Position numbers and translations under genes: made by a program. Of a DNA stretch of 64,000 nucleotides, positions 1 to 9,246 are shown in pieces. Within the stretch, counting starts at the first letter, position 1; the number at the start of each line of letters is the position of its first letter. The notes under the pieces are model-generated. The model saw only the letters and a list, made by a program, of their open reading frames with translations, ran no database searches and was not told the DNA's origin. The stretch spans positions 1,461,999 to 1,525,998 of the forward strand of contig OX638343.1 of NCBI GenBank assembly GCA_951813075.1, in the 5' to 3' direction. The DNA is from Arenicellales bacterium (GTDB taxonomy: Bacteria > Pseudomonadota > Gammaproteobacteria > Arenicellales > JAJDZL01).

Positions 1-417
1 TGGACAGATAGTCCACTACCTGAACATATTTAACGACAAAGGATGGCATTGGGTAAAGGTTTCAAACCGGCGTGTGACAGATTGCTTCTTTTTTTTGCGT
101 TTCAGGAGAGGAATGGTATTCCATCCGCCGCGCATAATAATACCTTAAAAAAGCGGCGTACTTCACCGATCAAATGCAACAAAATCAAAGAGGTCATGCA
201 CCGATGATAGGGCAAATAGCGAAAACCAACGATCAGGTGGCGGTGATTCCCGATCTGGCAACACGTCGCCAAACTCTGAAAACCTTGAATTCACCCGCTA
301 ACGCAGTCAGCTGCATCCCAAAGGCGTGACGGCGTTTCAGGCGTTTACAACAGGCTTCGACAAGGGGGACCTCCTACCATTTGTCAAGGGCAAATGCAGA
401 GGGGGCAACCCCGCAAC
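1..417. other. No recognisable gene; degraded DNA
   Basis: I see no supported gene here. On the + strand, around 80-240, a short reading frame (NKIKEVMHR then stops) faintly recalls the C-terminal end of IS5-type transposases, but the match is too weak to call. The stretch leads into a decayed antitoxin, so it is probably accessory DNA in decay. Confidence 0.25.
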
Positions 418-573
418 TCAGTGACTCAATGTTCTAAGCGGTAAGTTCATGTTTGGGGTAATCATCCAAAATTCATCTAGCCGAATACCCGCCTCCAAAT
501 GATTGCACAAAGTTTGAACAGGAACCCTGGTGCCGGAAAATACAGAAGTCTCACCCAAAGTTTTCGGGTACAT
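418..573 (-). pseudogene. DUF433 antitoxin remnant (frameshifted)
   Basis: The minus-strand frame contains the DUF433 signature VFSGTRVPVQTLCNHLEAG followed by LDEF. DUF433 proteins are small helix-turn-helix-like antitoxins usually paired with DUF5615 PIN-like toxins. After DEF the open frame turns to unrelated residues, while a neighbouring frame reads DDYPKHELTA then stop, so one base was lost near 463. No toxin gene follows downstream. The nucleotide sequence clearly resembles the second DUF433 copy at 17860-18050. The open frame extends to 705, but its extra N-terminal residues do not resemble the family and are probably not coding. Confidence 0.6.
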
Positions 574-817
574 TTGATCACTGACTCTGCCATCGTCTTT
601 CTCCATCTTTACGAAACTTATGGATATAGGCGCACAGTATTTCAAGCAATTTGAATCTCTCACTTCCATGAACAGTGCATAACGAAAGTAAATCCTTCGC
701 AACAATCTTCCGGTTTAGATCTCAACAATCGCTTGTAGTTAATGGAACAGGTATCCATAGATAATATTTCGCCTAACGAAAATTTCTCACAATCTCGTTT
801 CCATTGCTTAACTATAC

Positions 818-855
818 TATAATGGTATACTGTATCATTACAGTATACCATTATA
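818..855. promoter_or_regulatory. Perfect 17-bp inverted repeat, probable TA operator/promoter
   Basis: Two 17-bp arms (818-834 and 839-855) are exact reverse complements around a 4-base TCAT spacer. The outer edge of each arm reads TATAAT, so a -10-like hexamer exists on both strands. The repeat ends 17 bases before the ATG of the Xre/ParS antitoxin. Antitoxin-toxin complexes usually repress their own promoter through such palindromes, and I infer the same here. Confidence 0.7.
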
Positions 856-872
856 AGAGTGAAGCGATAACC

Positions 873-1274
873 ATGCCAATTCAAGCTGAACAATTATTAC
901 AACGCGGTTCCGCTGTTTCGGGTTCATTGCTGCCTGCAATATTCGATATTTTCAGTCGGTGGCACCTTACCGGTACTCAGCAAATGACCTTACTGGGTCT
1001 CAGCAACGAGAAGACTCTGTACAACTGGAAAAATCAGCCGGAAAAAGCGAATCTAACCAGAGATTTGCTTGAGCGATCGAGTTACATTCTCGGAATCTAC
1101 AAGTCTTTGCAAATACTGTTGCCCGACCCGGGTATTGCTGATCAGTGGCTGTCCATACCTAATGACAACCCGCTGTTCAACGGCACCACTCCAATGGATC
1201 GATTGCTGGCTGGACAGGTAGCAGACTTAGCAGTGGTTAGACAATTCCTGGATGCACAGCGCGGCGGCTCGTGA
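873..1274 (+). CDS. MbcA/ParS/Xre-family antitoxin (DUF2384)
   Basis: This 133-residue protein has an N-terminal Xre-like helical region (LTGTQQMTLLGLSNEKTLYNWK) and a C-terminal MbcA/ParS/Xre toxin-binding domain. The C-terminal part has the expected hallmarks: a run around ILGIYKSLQILLPDPGIADQWL, then NPLFNGTTPMDRLLAGQ and a terminal VRQFLDAQRGG. Its role would be to bind and neutralise the RES toxin encoded next and to repress the shared promoter. An in-frame start exists upstream at 804, but it would run through the palindrome, so I prefer ATG 873. The stop overlaps the toxin start by four bases (GTGA), a translational-coupling arrangement typical of this family. Confidence 0.85.
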   Translation: MPIQAEQLLQRGSAVSGSLLPAIFDIFSRWHLTGTQQMTLLGLSNEKTLYNWKNQPEKANLTRDLLERSSYILGIYKSLQILLPDPGIADQWLSIPNDNPLFNGTTPMDRLLAGQVADLAVVRQFLDAQRGGS

Positions 1275-1987
1275 TCAAAATCGACAAGCTGCCTGTCAGT
1301 AGTGTAGACGAGCACGTATTACGCATAATTCCGTCTCGCTATCCACAGATCAACCTTTTCGAGCAAGTATCCGGTCCAAAAGACTGGGAAGTGCTTTATG
1401 CTGTTGAGTCATTGACCAATCCCCGGTTGCGTGATCAGGTCGGTGACATTCGCCTAGTAGCGCCAGAAGACCGAGTTTACGGCGACGGTGCTTCCTGGAT
1501 CATGGCAGCCTTTACTCATCCTCCAGTGGATGGACGTGGTGGTCGATTCAATCGGGATTTTGGCATGTTTTATTGCTCTTGTGATCAAGCAGTGGCGATC
1601 GCGGAGTCGTCCTACCATCAGGAAAGATTTCTCAGGGAGTCGAAAATCAATAAAATTACCTTGCAAATGCGTATCATTCGTGCTCATTTGGGGCCAATAA
1701 ACTTGCACGATTTACGTCATCTGGTCGACCACGCGCTATTTCATCAAGATGACTATGGGGCCGCACAACGACTCGGTTATTCACTGAGATCTGCTGGAAG
1801 TTATGGGGTTCACTATCCGAGCGTCAGAGCCAATGGCGAATGTTTCGGCATCATGAGACCCAGAGCACTATCCGATGCACTTCACTGGCGTTATCTGTCG
1901 TATCACTACAATAAGGGGAAAATCGTTGAGGTTGAATCCATTGGAAATGGGAAGGTTAACCCATCTTTATCATTTTTTGAAGAATAG
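1271..1987 (+). CDS. RES-domain toxin (NAD+ phosphorylase family)
   Basis: This 238-residue RES-domain protein follows the Xre antitoxin with a 4-base overlap and a GTG start. RES toxins degrade NAD+ and stop growth until neutralised. Family residues are visible: an Arg-rich GRGGRFN turn, the Glu in AVAIAESSYHQ and the Ser/Arg in VHYPSVRANGE, matching the R-E-S pattern that names the domain. The length is normal for a stand-alone RES protein and the frame is unbroken, so the pair looks functional. Expression is expected from the palindromic promoter at 818-855. It is the only toxin-antitoxin pair in the first 15 kb that appears intact. Confidence 0.85.
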   Translation: MIKIDKLPVSSVDEHVLRIIPSRYPQINLFEQVSGPKDWEVLYAVESLTNPRLRDQVGDIRLVAPEDRVYGDGASWIMAAFTHPPVDGRGGRFNRDFGMFYCSCDQAVAIAESSYHQERFLRESKINKITLQMRIIRAHLGPINLHDLRHLVDHALFHQDDYGAAQRLGYSLRSAGSYGVHYPSVRANGECFGIMRPRALSDALHWRYLSYHYNKGKIVEVESIGNGKVNPSLSFFEE

Positions 1988-2108
1988 AAAAAATATTCCT
2001 TTCCAAATCAGAAACTTGAAAATTCGCCAATTGTCGTCAGAACACTTCCTTTGTGACTTCCACTCCATCTGACCAGCAACCGATCTGCTGGTCGACCTGC
2101 AGCGTCAC

Positions 2109-2924
2109 TCACATCGCAGACAACAGCTTTCGCTGCAGCGCATCGGGGTGTGTATTCTGACGTACCTGTATGCGGTCACAATCGGCATCAGTCAGTTCCG
2201 TGGTGATGCGATTGATATTCACCAACCGTCGGCGAATCGTCGGCCAGCTGTGTCGCTCGCCATTTGAGCGCATCGTCAGGCGCAGGTAATGTACTGCCTG
2301 GTAGGCGAGTACCGAAATGAACAGATGCGCCCTGATCCGAGGCAGTGTCCGATGATAGAACGGCCGCTGACCCAGTTCCGATTTCATGGTGCGGAATGTC
2401 GCCTAGACATCACTCAGGGTCCAGCATAGCCAGGTGAGGCGCACTTCATCCCACTGGCAACGCGAGGTTCGAAGCAGATACATTCCAGCGGTGGCATCGC
2501 GATACGCCCGGCGTTCATTGAACTTCCACCTCACCTCGATGGTATTCTTGCCGTTGGCGTCGGCAATGACCTCAATGTCATGCTGCGCACTGACGCGCCG
2601 GTGCTGCTGTCGCAGCCGACCGACCTTCTCCAACACCTTCGGATATCGTTTCAGACGACGCAGGATGCGCAACCCATCGTTCAGATACTCAAGATCCGCA
2701 TCCAATGACAGACGGGCGCGTGTGTGCATGCTCTGTTCTGTCCGTTCGTGCGCGGCACTGTGCACACAAAGACGCAGCTCATCGTCGCCCGCACCGGGCA
2801 TGCGCCAGATGCGAATCGGATACCTATCGGCACTTAAAGTTTCCGCATTCGGGCCTCCCTGTGGAACGCAGGGATGCTGCCGGTCGACCACCACCCAGTC
2901 GTGACCGACCTTTCTCAGTCATCG
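2109..2924 (-). pseudogene. IS1634-like (IS4-superfamily) transposase, 5'-truncated with nonsense codon
   Basis: The minus strand encodes the C-terminal half of a DDE transposase of the IS1634-like type. The frame runs from KVGHDWVVVDRQ through RYPKVLEKVGRLRQ and DIEVIADANGKN to FRTMKSELGQRPFYHR and HLFISVLAYQAVHYLR. One in-frame TAG (2403-2405) interrupts it between LSDV and ATFRTMKSELG. By comparison with the family, that position is the catalytic Glu of the E-(6)-K motif, so a GAG-to-TAG change would remove it. The N-terminal half is missing: the frame ends at a TGA near 2925, where it abuts an acyl-CoA synthetase fragment. The element is therefore dead. Confidence 0.75.
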
Positions 2925-2927
2925 AAG

Positions 2928-3450
2928 ATTATCCTCACTGACGATTCCGGAAATCGCCTGCCACCTGGGGAGGTAGGAGAAATTGCAAAACATAGCGCCA
3001 TGTCGACGGGGCATACTGGGGGCTTCCAGAAAAACAAGCGATGCGTTTTTTCCGAATGACTGGTTCCGCCCGTACGATGTTGGTTATATCGACGCGGATG
3101 GTTTTCTATATTATGCAGACCGGTCTGGAAACCGAATCAAAACCGAAGGTGGTGTCGTCTATCCTCATCTCGTAGAAACTGGCATTATGCGGAACCGATC
3201 GGTAGCAAATTGCGGCGTCGTAGGACTGGGCAAGGAGGGAGCGCAAGAAGTCGTAGTAGCCGTGCTTCTGAAACAAGGAGTCGAACCGTCCGACGATCTA
3301 AATGCGGAGATTATCACTGAAGCAAACCACGATCTTGCGAACCACGAACAACTTTCGAGGATCGTGTTCGTAGATGAGCTGCCCACAGTACTTGGTAACG
3401 CGAAGGTTCAAAGAGCAGCCTTGCGTGACCAACTGTCCGCCGAACAATAG
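2928..3450 (+). pseudogene. Acyl-CoA synthetase, C-terminal fragment with frameshift
   Basis: The fragment encodes the C-terminal part of an adenylate-forming acyl-CoA synthetase. One frame gives ILTDDSGNRLPPGEVGEIA, and after a shift near 3035 another gives NDWFRPYDVGYIDADGFLYY, DRSGNRIKTEGGVVYP and ELPTVLGNAKVQRAAL with the terminal Lys region. The AMP-binding N-terminal two thirds are missing, and the 5' boundary coincides with the end of the IS1634-like remnant. An IS-linked deletion probably removed the front of the gene. It is followed within 15 bases by a second synthetase relic. Confidence 0.7.
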
Positions 3451-3463
3451 TTACAGGTGGCGA

Positions 3464-4858
3464 ATGATAGTTGCTGGAAAAGCGACCAAGAAATCTCTAA
3501 CTGATTTTGGTGGCAGTACCCTACTTCAGACTCTCGACAGTAAATCTCGTACCGGTTTGGAGCTATTAGATCGAATTGAAAAAGTAGCTAGCGCACTTGT
3601 TGCGGTTGGCGCTGCTGAGTAGCGCGTCGGGTTGTGGATGTGGAATTCACCCTCAACCTTTGAAGCGCATTCAGCAGTTGAACGTATCGGTGGTTCTCGG
3701 GTCGCAGTGGATCCATCTGTACCGCCGGAAGAAGTAGGAATTGTTATGGCAGCTGCTAAGGCACATGTGCTGATCACCGATTTTGCTCACGCAGGACTGT
3801 TGGAGTCCATGGTTGACGATGAAGAGGAACCTCTTTCTGGATCCTTAATCGTTGATGAGTTTCACGTGAATCCTGACAAACCCCACCTGTTGAATCCACG
3901 TGTGGTTGTCGACGGGCAATTGCTCGCCGAGCCTATCTCCAATTCTAATTGGCACGCACAGATCGATATAAACCTCGGAATATACCGAACAGGATGGTAT
4001 GGCCCTCTTCTTGCCAAAGATGACGTCGCGATCACCGCCCAAAAGCTCATGCACGCAACAGGTATTGTCACGAGTTTTCCCTTTCTAGTAGCTGGTCTAA
4101 GGCAAGTGATTCCGCCAAAGTTCATAGCGACGGACTTCATCGAAGCGGTTCAGCGATTCAACGGAGGCACTTCGTTCTTTGTCCCAGGGATGATTACACG
4201 TCTAGTTGAGGCTCTTGAAGATGAAATCACGCTACTAGTTCGCCGCAATTTGTATGGCGGAGCTCCCTTCACGCTAGAGGAAATGGTACCATCCATCAAG
4301 CGACTTGGTGCCGTTCTGATTCAGCTCTACGAAGTATTAGAAGGGGGATGGCCTTTAACCGTGCTGAGCGCTGATGACCACACCGCAATCGCCGAAAGTG
4401 ATGTGGAACTCGCACGAAGTTGCGGAAAACCGATTCCAGAAATCGAAACTAATATCCGCGAAGTCACCGGTTCACCGAATGGAGAGTTTCGTGTCCGAGG
4501 CCGATCCGTTATCAGGGAGTACGCAGACCGGGATGGTTGGTGCGGACTGGGCTACCTCGTTACCACCAATGATGACGGATTTTTATTCGTTCAAGGTCGC
4601 CTGGACAGGATAATCAACACTGGCTCGTACCACGTTTATCCCGCTGAAATTGAGGCAGCGATCACCTCGTTACCCGGAATTACTGGAGCAAAAGTTAGTG
4701 AGGAGGACGACCCGAAATGGGGTCAAGCGGTGACTGCCTATGTGATAGCTGATGACCTGAACCGAACCTCTAACGAATTGAACACTGAACTTCGTAGTAA
4801 GCTCGCGTCGTATAAGATCCCCAAAAAAATTAAGTTCGTAAGTAGTCTGCCGACTTAA
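3464..4858 (+). pseudogene. Acyl-CoA synthetase pseudogene (second copy)
   Basis: Translation from ATG 3464 gives an AMP-binding family protein with one in-frame TAG at 3620-3622 (VAVGAAE stop RVGLWMWNSPSTFE). The body keeps family landmarks: a YEVLEGG segment where Y-x-x-x-E is expected, DGFLFVQGRLDRII and YHVYPAEIEAAI. The Ser/Thr/Gly-rich P-loop is not recognisable. The usual TGD Asp is replaced in WCGLGYL. Translation stops at FVSSLPT, before the catalytic Lys motif. Four separate losses indicate a non-functional relic. The remaining 408-residue frame after the stop could still be translated but should be inactive. Confidence 0.65.
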
Positions 4859-5145
4859 GATATTGAATATTCAGATAAAAATAAGTACCGAACAGCAGTT
4901 GAAATAATCAGTTCCACACGCAATTCTCGCGCGTCAACTTTAACTCTGCATTGCCAATGGTCTGGTCGTTATCGTTATATTCGTCATCGTAGCAATTCTA
5001 ACTGGTCTAGTACGATCAATGGTAGTCTTTGACCCTATAAATCATTTATCGCTTCCTGTTTTCGGAGCGAGTGCATTTTTCTGAAATGAGTGACCAGCCA
5101 GTACTCGCCGTCAGCTCGGCGCACCCGATACTTGAGTACAAAGTG

Positions 5146-6030
5146 TCAAAATAGTTTAAGTTCTCGAGTATAGGTTCTCCACTTCTCCAGACGTTCGGTG
5201 AGGGTGGTTGAATATTGGTCGGCAACGGAATTGACCATAAGATTCAACGCAGCGGTGATGGCAACCGTAGATTCGAGAATGAGTCCGGTTCGAGTGCTCG
5301 CGTAAATGACCATGTCGGTGTAATTCTTGGCCCAGTGGCACATCTCATCAGTAAATACGATCAACGAATGATCATTCTCGCTACAAAGCTTCGAGAGGAA
5401 TGACGCCTCCCGCGCATAGGGAACCACATCAATAAGAATCAGGCATTGAGTTGGTGCCTCCGGTTTGTCATCACCCCAATTAAGCCACTCTGTCAGCATA
5501 CTGTCATGCGCAGCCAGAAACCGCACGTTATCGCGTGTCATTCCCAAGCGTCGCGCACAATCTTCTGCCATGCCTCGAACAGATTGAAACCCCGTCACAT
5601 AAACATTCTCCGCTTCTACAATTAACTGCACAAGTTGATCCCACATTGGACACGCGCTTTGCTGGTAAACTTCTCCGAGTGCCTTGTATTCAAGGTCCAT
5701 ATTCCGAGTCATACCCTCAGATACTTCCCCGATTTCCACTTTACTCTTTTGAATGGGTTCCCGGTTGTATAACTCGTTAAGAAGCTCTTTTTTCAGTCCG
5801 CGCATTCCCTGAAATCCCAAACGACGCAATAAACGACTTACCGTAACTTCACTGACACCAACCTTTTCGGCAATTGAAACACCAGTCTCGAAACTCAATT
5901 CACCAATATTCAGTGTCATGTACTGCACCACTTGGGCTTCCAACTTGGGAAGGTCTGGTAATGCGGCTTTGAGTTTTTCCTCAAATTTCGGAAAAATATA
6001 TGGTGTTGATAAGGAAAAAATATCTCTCAT
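5146..6030 (-). CDS. MurR/RpiR-family transcriptional regulator
   Basis: This 294-residue regulator has an N-terminal RpiR helix-turn-helix (about residues 20-90, including GVSIAEKVGVSEVTVSRLLRRLGF). A C-terminal SIS domain follows (about 120-265, with NVYVTGFQSVRGMAEDCARRLG and DMVIYASTRTG), which in this family senses a phosphosugar or other small effector. It is transcribed away from the polyamine-type ABC transporter/dimethylformamidase operon across a 155-bp AT-rich gap, so it is the likely local regulator of that operon. The C-terminus and length are normal. The effector cannot be read from sequence. Confidence 0.85.
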   Translation of the reverse strand: MRDIFSLSTPYIFPKFEEKLKAALPDLPKLEAQVVQYMTLNIGELSFETGVSIAEKVGVSEVTVSRLLRRLGFQGMRGLKKELLNELYNREPIQKSKVEIGEVSEGMTRNMDLEYKALGEVYQQSACPMWDQLVQLIVEAENVYVTGFQSVRGMAEDCARRLGMTRDNVRFLAAHDSMLTEWLNWGDDKPEAPTQCLILIDVVPYAREASFLSKLCSENDHSLIVFTDEMCHWAKNYTDMVIYASTRTGLILESTVAITAALNLMVNSVADQYSTTLTERLEKWRTYTRELKLF

Positions 6031-6185
6031 GATAGATTTTGAGCGATTGTGGTAGAATAATTACATAACTTAATTAAGACAAATATATTACATTAATGCA
6101 AAGGCAATGCTGAATTGTTGCCAATATTTGTACGGTTCTACGGCGAATTTGAATCCCCAAAATTACACGGAGAGGAAAGTAAGAA
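6031..6185. promoter_or_regulatory. Divergent promoter region with ATTACAT direct repeats
   Basis: This AT-rich intergenic region separates the RpiR gene from the transporter operon and must hold both promoters. Two similar words, ATTACATAA (6060-6068) and ATTACATTA (6087-6095), start 27 bases apart and could be regulator half-sites. The transporter start is preceded by a GGAGAGGAAA ribosome-binding stretch. The operator assignment is inference. Confidence 0.35.
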
Positions 6186-7250
6186 ATGCGTAAGTTACCC
6201 ACTAGATTTGCATGTAAATTTTTAACAATAGCAAAATTTTCCATAGCGTTTGTAGGCGCAATGGTTATTGCTCAATCTGCTAATGCCCAGGGCCAGCTCA
6301 ATGTCTATAACTGGGGCGATTACATTAACCCAGAAGTACTGACCCGCTTTACCGAAGAAACCGGAATTGAAGTATCTCTTGACACCTACGGAACAAACGA
6401 GGAAATGCTGGCAAAGATTCAGTCGGGTGCGACCGGATACGACATAGTATTCCCGTCAGTTCACATGCGGGACATTATGCAGAAATTGGATTTGCTACAC
6501 GATGCCAAGGTCAATACATTGCCAGGATTTGAGAACATCGACCCAGCCAATATGCGCTCAAAGGTTGATCCGGAAAGTTCTTATTGTCTTCCTTATGCCT
6601 GGGGCGCGGTTGGAATTTTCTACAACAAGGCTGAAGCAGGCGAAATTAAAACCTGGGATGATTTCTTTGCACTTCCCGACAAAGGCAAAAAAATCACAAT
6701 GCTGGATGATCTGCGGGAGACCATCGGTGTCGCCCTTATTAAAAATGGCCACTCGGTAAACACCGGTGACAGTGCTGCACTTGAGGAAGCTCAAGCGTGG
6801 TTGCTAGAACGCACGGATAAAATTTCTGCCTTTTCTTACGACATTGTATCGCTGGTCCAGTCAGGCGATATCGCAGCTGCTCACTGGTATGTCGGAGCCA
6901 CCCTGTACACGCTGGAAGAACCGGATAAACTGGGCTTTGTAATTCCTGAAGAAGGTGCAACCATGTATCAGGAGGACATCTGTGTTCTCAAAGACGCTCC
7001 CAACAAGGACAGCGCTGTACGCTTCTTTGAGTTTTACATGCAACCAGAAAGTGCTGCGCTCAACACTTTGCAACAAGTCAATGGCACTGCCAATGTGCCA
7101 GCACGAGACTTGCTGCCCCAAGAGCTGAAGTCCAACCCCAACACTAACCCACCGCCGGAAGTAATTGCAAAACTGCAAATTTTTGAAGATTTAGGCAATG
7201 ATCTGCGCAAGTACAATCAAGTCTGGACCAAGGTTCGTACCGCACAGTGA
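6186..7250 (+). CDS. potD: Polyamine-type ABC transporter substrate-binding protein
   Basis: This 354-residue periplasmic binding protein belongs to the PotD/PotF family. A long N-terminal signal ends near ANA-QG (about residue 34). The mature protein opens with the family motif LNVYNWGDYINPEVLTRFTEETGI and continues with YDIVFPSVHMRDIMQ, YCLPYAWGAVGIFYN and AAAHWYVGATLYTLEEP. These proteins capture putrescine, spermidine or other amines for import. It is the first gene of an operon ending in a dimethylformamidase-like enzyme, so its ligand may be an amide or modified amine rather than a classical polyamine. The symbol denotes the family, not a proven ligand. Confidence 0.88.
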   Translation: MRKLPTRFACKFLTIAKFSIAFVGAMVIAQSANAQGQLNVYNWGDYINPEVLTRFTEETGIEVSLDTYGTNEEMLAKIQSGATGYDIVFPSVHMRDIMQKLDLLHDAKVNTLPGFENIDPANMRSKVDPESSYCLPYAWGAVGIFYNKAEAGEIKTWDDFFALPDKGKKITMLDDLRETIGVALIKNGHSVNTGDSAALEEAQAWLLERTDKISAFSYDIVSLVQSGDIAAAHWYVGATLYTLEEPDKLGFVIPEEGATMYQEDICVLKDAPNKDSAVRFFEFYMQPESAALNTLQQVNGTANVPARDLLPQELKSNPNTNPPPEVIAKLQIFEDLGNDLRKYNQVWTKVRTAQ

Positions 7251-8356
7251 TTGAAGAGGCGTTGGATTACATCGCCGAGGTTAAGGATGCTGTAAAACGA
7301 TTCCTTGCACCCGAAGGAGGTGCAATTACAGCGCTTGACGGTATTTCACTAGAAATCCAGCAGAGTCAGTTTGTGACTCTGCTGGGGCCTTCCGGCTGCG
7401 GAAAAACCACTCTCCTTAGAGCAATCAGCGGGTTTGAAGAATTAGACTCAGGAGAGGTACGTATTGGAGGTGAGCTGGTAACAGGAGTGCCTCCTTATCG
7501 GCGACCGGTTAACACCGTGTTCCAGAATTATGCACTTTTCCCGCATTTGTCCGTTAGTGGCAATATAGGCTACGGGCTGGAGGTGGCGGGCGTACCACGA
7601 AAAGAGCGTGACCGAAGAGTCGGAGAAGCGCTTGAGCGAGTGGGTCTCGCCGGGTTCGATCTTCGTAAACCAGCGCAACTGTCCGGCGGTCAACAACAAC
7701 GTGTTGCCTTGGCGAGAGCCATCATCAATCAACCAAAGCTCCTGCTGCTTGACGAACCACTTTCGGCACTTGATCGCAATTTACGTCAATCCATGCAGCT
7801 TGAGTTGAAAAGCTTGCAGCATGACTTGGGGATATGTTTTCTGTTCGTTACACATGACCAGGAAGAAGCCCTGACAATGTCAGACCAGGTGATAGTTTTA
7901 AACCAGGGCCAGATAGAGCAAATTGGGCCGCCCGAAGCCCACTACCATCAACCTGCTACTCGCTTCGTGGCCGAATTTATCGGTGATGGCACACTATTTT
8001 CTGGAGAAATTCAGAATACCATCGAAAACCCGATACTGGTGACTAAAGACGGTTTGAGTATTGCTGTTGGTGTCGGGCCAAAAGTCGGAGACAAAGCAAC
8101 ACTAATCATTCGACCGGAACAACTGAATATTGCGCCAGAGAATCCAGATGACTCGATGGTTATATTGGATGCTGTTTTGGAACAATCAGTCTTTCAAGGC
8201 GCAACTCGTCGATATGTATGCCAACTGGCGAACGGCACCTCCATCTCTGCAGCGCCAACAGAATCAGGTGATCAAGCGTTTAGTCGGGTTAAGCCAGGTG
8301 AGCCAGTACGTCTTGCTTACCGCAGAAGCGCACCTCATGTAATCATAGAAACCTAA
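7247..8356 (+). CDS. potA: Polyamine-type ABC transporter ATP-binding protein
   Basis: This 369-residue ATPase has Walker A GPSGCGKT at residues 47-54, signature LSGGQQQR at 145-152 and Walker B LLLLDE at 165-170. A C-terminal TOBE-type extension (about 270-365) is characteristic of PotA/FbpC-like importers. It starts at a GTG that overlaps the TGA of the binding-protein gene by four bases, indicating coupled translation. It powers the import channel formed by the next two permeases. All catalytic motifs are present. Confidence 0.9.
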   Translation: MIEEALDYIAEVKDAVKRFLAPEGGAITALDGISLEIQQSQFVTLLGPSGCGKTTLLRAISGFEELDSGEVRIGGELVTGVPPYRRPVNTVFQNYALFPHLSVSGNIGYGLEVAGVPRKERDRRVGEALERVGLAGFDLRKPAQLSGGQQQRVALARAIINQPKLLLLDEPLSALDRNLRQSMQLELKSLQHDLGICFLFVTHDQEEALTMSDQVIVLNQGQIEQIGPPEAHYHQPATRFVAEFIGDGTLFSGEIQNTIENPILVTKDGLSIAVGVGPKVGDKATLIIRPEQLNIAPENPDDSMVILDAVLEQSVFQGATRRYVCQLANGTSISAAPTESGDQAFSRVKPGEPVRLAYRRSAPHVIIET

Positions 8357-8361
8357 TTAGA

Positions 8362-9246
8362 ATGATAGGTAAACGGGAAAGTCGTAGGTTAGCTGCATTG
8401 TTGATACCGGGGACGCTTTTCCTTGGAATATTCTTCATGGGGCCATTGGCTGTGATGATTGTTTTCAGTTTCCTGGAGCCCGGGCTTTACGGGGGTGTCG
8501 AATGGAACTTCTATCACTTGAATTACGGTCGAATTCTCGGCTGGGCTGATGCAGAATGGGAGAAATTCGATCCAGTCTATGCTGAAATATTCTTTCGCTC
8601 TGTGCGGCTTGCACTTACCAACGTCGCCATCACGCTGCTGATCTGCTATCCGGCTGCACTTTGGGTCAGCGGACTAACAACGCGATGGAGGACAATTGTC
8701 GTCTTCCTCATTACCCTTCCTTTTTTTGTTAGCCTGGTCGTGCGCCTATTTTGCTGGGTGCTGATTCTGCGCCCGAGTGGATTTCTGAACTCCACTCTTC
8801 TTGGCCTGGGATTAATTTCCGAACCGATTGACATAATTTATACGGAAACTGCTGTTTTGATCGGCATGGCGTATATTTTGTTACCTTTCATGTTTTTGCC
8901 TCTGTACGCCAGCATTGAGAAACTTGATCACTCACTCGTTGAGGCTTCATCTGATTTGGGCGCCAGCCCATATCAAACCTTCTTAAGAGTAATTCTGCCG
9001 ATGACGCTTCCCGGAATAGCGGCCGGGGCAGTACTTGTCTTTATTCCGAGCCTTGGAAACTTCATTGTCCCGGACCTGCTAGGAGGGGCAAAAGTTCTGA
9101 TGATCGGAAATCTGGTCGAACAACAATTTTTGTCAGCAAGGAATTGGCCGTTCGGATCGGCTCTCTCCGTAATGATCATGCTGGTAATGCTTCTGTTGAT
9201 CATCTTCTTTCTAAGGCGAATCGGTCGCTCGGAGATCGTCAAATGA
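8362..9246 (+). CDS. potB: Polyamine-type ABC transporter permease (PotB-like)
   Basis: This 294-residue inner-membrane permease has about six hydrophobic segments, beginning LLIPGTLFLGIFFMGPLAVM. It carries the EAA coupling loop VEASSDLGASPYQTFLRVILPMTLPGI, which docks the ATPase. It lies five bases after the ATPase gene and overlaps the next permease by four bases (ATGA). It pairs with the PotC-like protein as the heterodimeric channel. Confidence 0.88.
   Translation: MIGKRESRRLAALLIPGTLFLGIFFMGPLAVMIVFSFLEPGLYGGVEWNFYHLNYGRILGWADAEWEKFDPVYAEIFFRSVRLALTNVAITLLICYPAALWVSGLTTRWRTIVVFLITLPFFVSLVVRLFCWVLILRPSGFLNSTLLGLGLISEPIDIIYTETAVLIGMAYILLPFMFLPLYASIEKLDHSLVEASSDLGASPYQTFLRVILPMTLPGIAAGAVLVFIPSLGNFIVPDLLGGAKVLMIGNLVEQQFLSARNWPFGSALSVMIMLVMLLLIIFFLRRIGRSEIVK

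Noticed and set aside
80..240. IS5-type transposase tail at the left edge
   Set aside because: Only a faint NKIKEVM-like match with several stops; not enough to support a mobile-element call.
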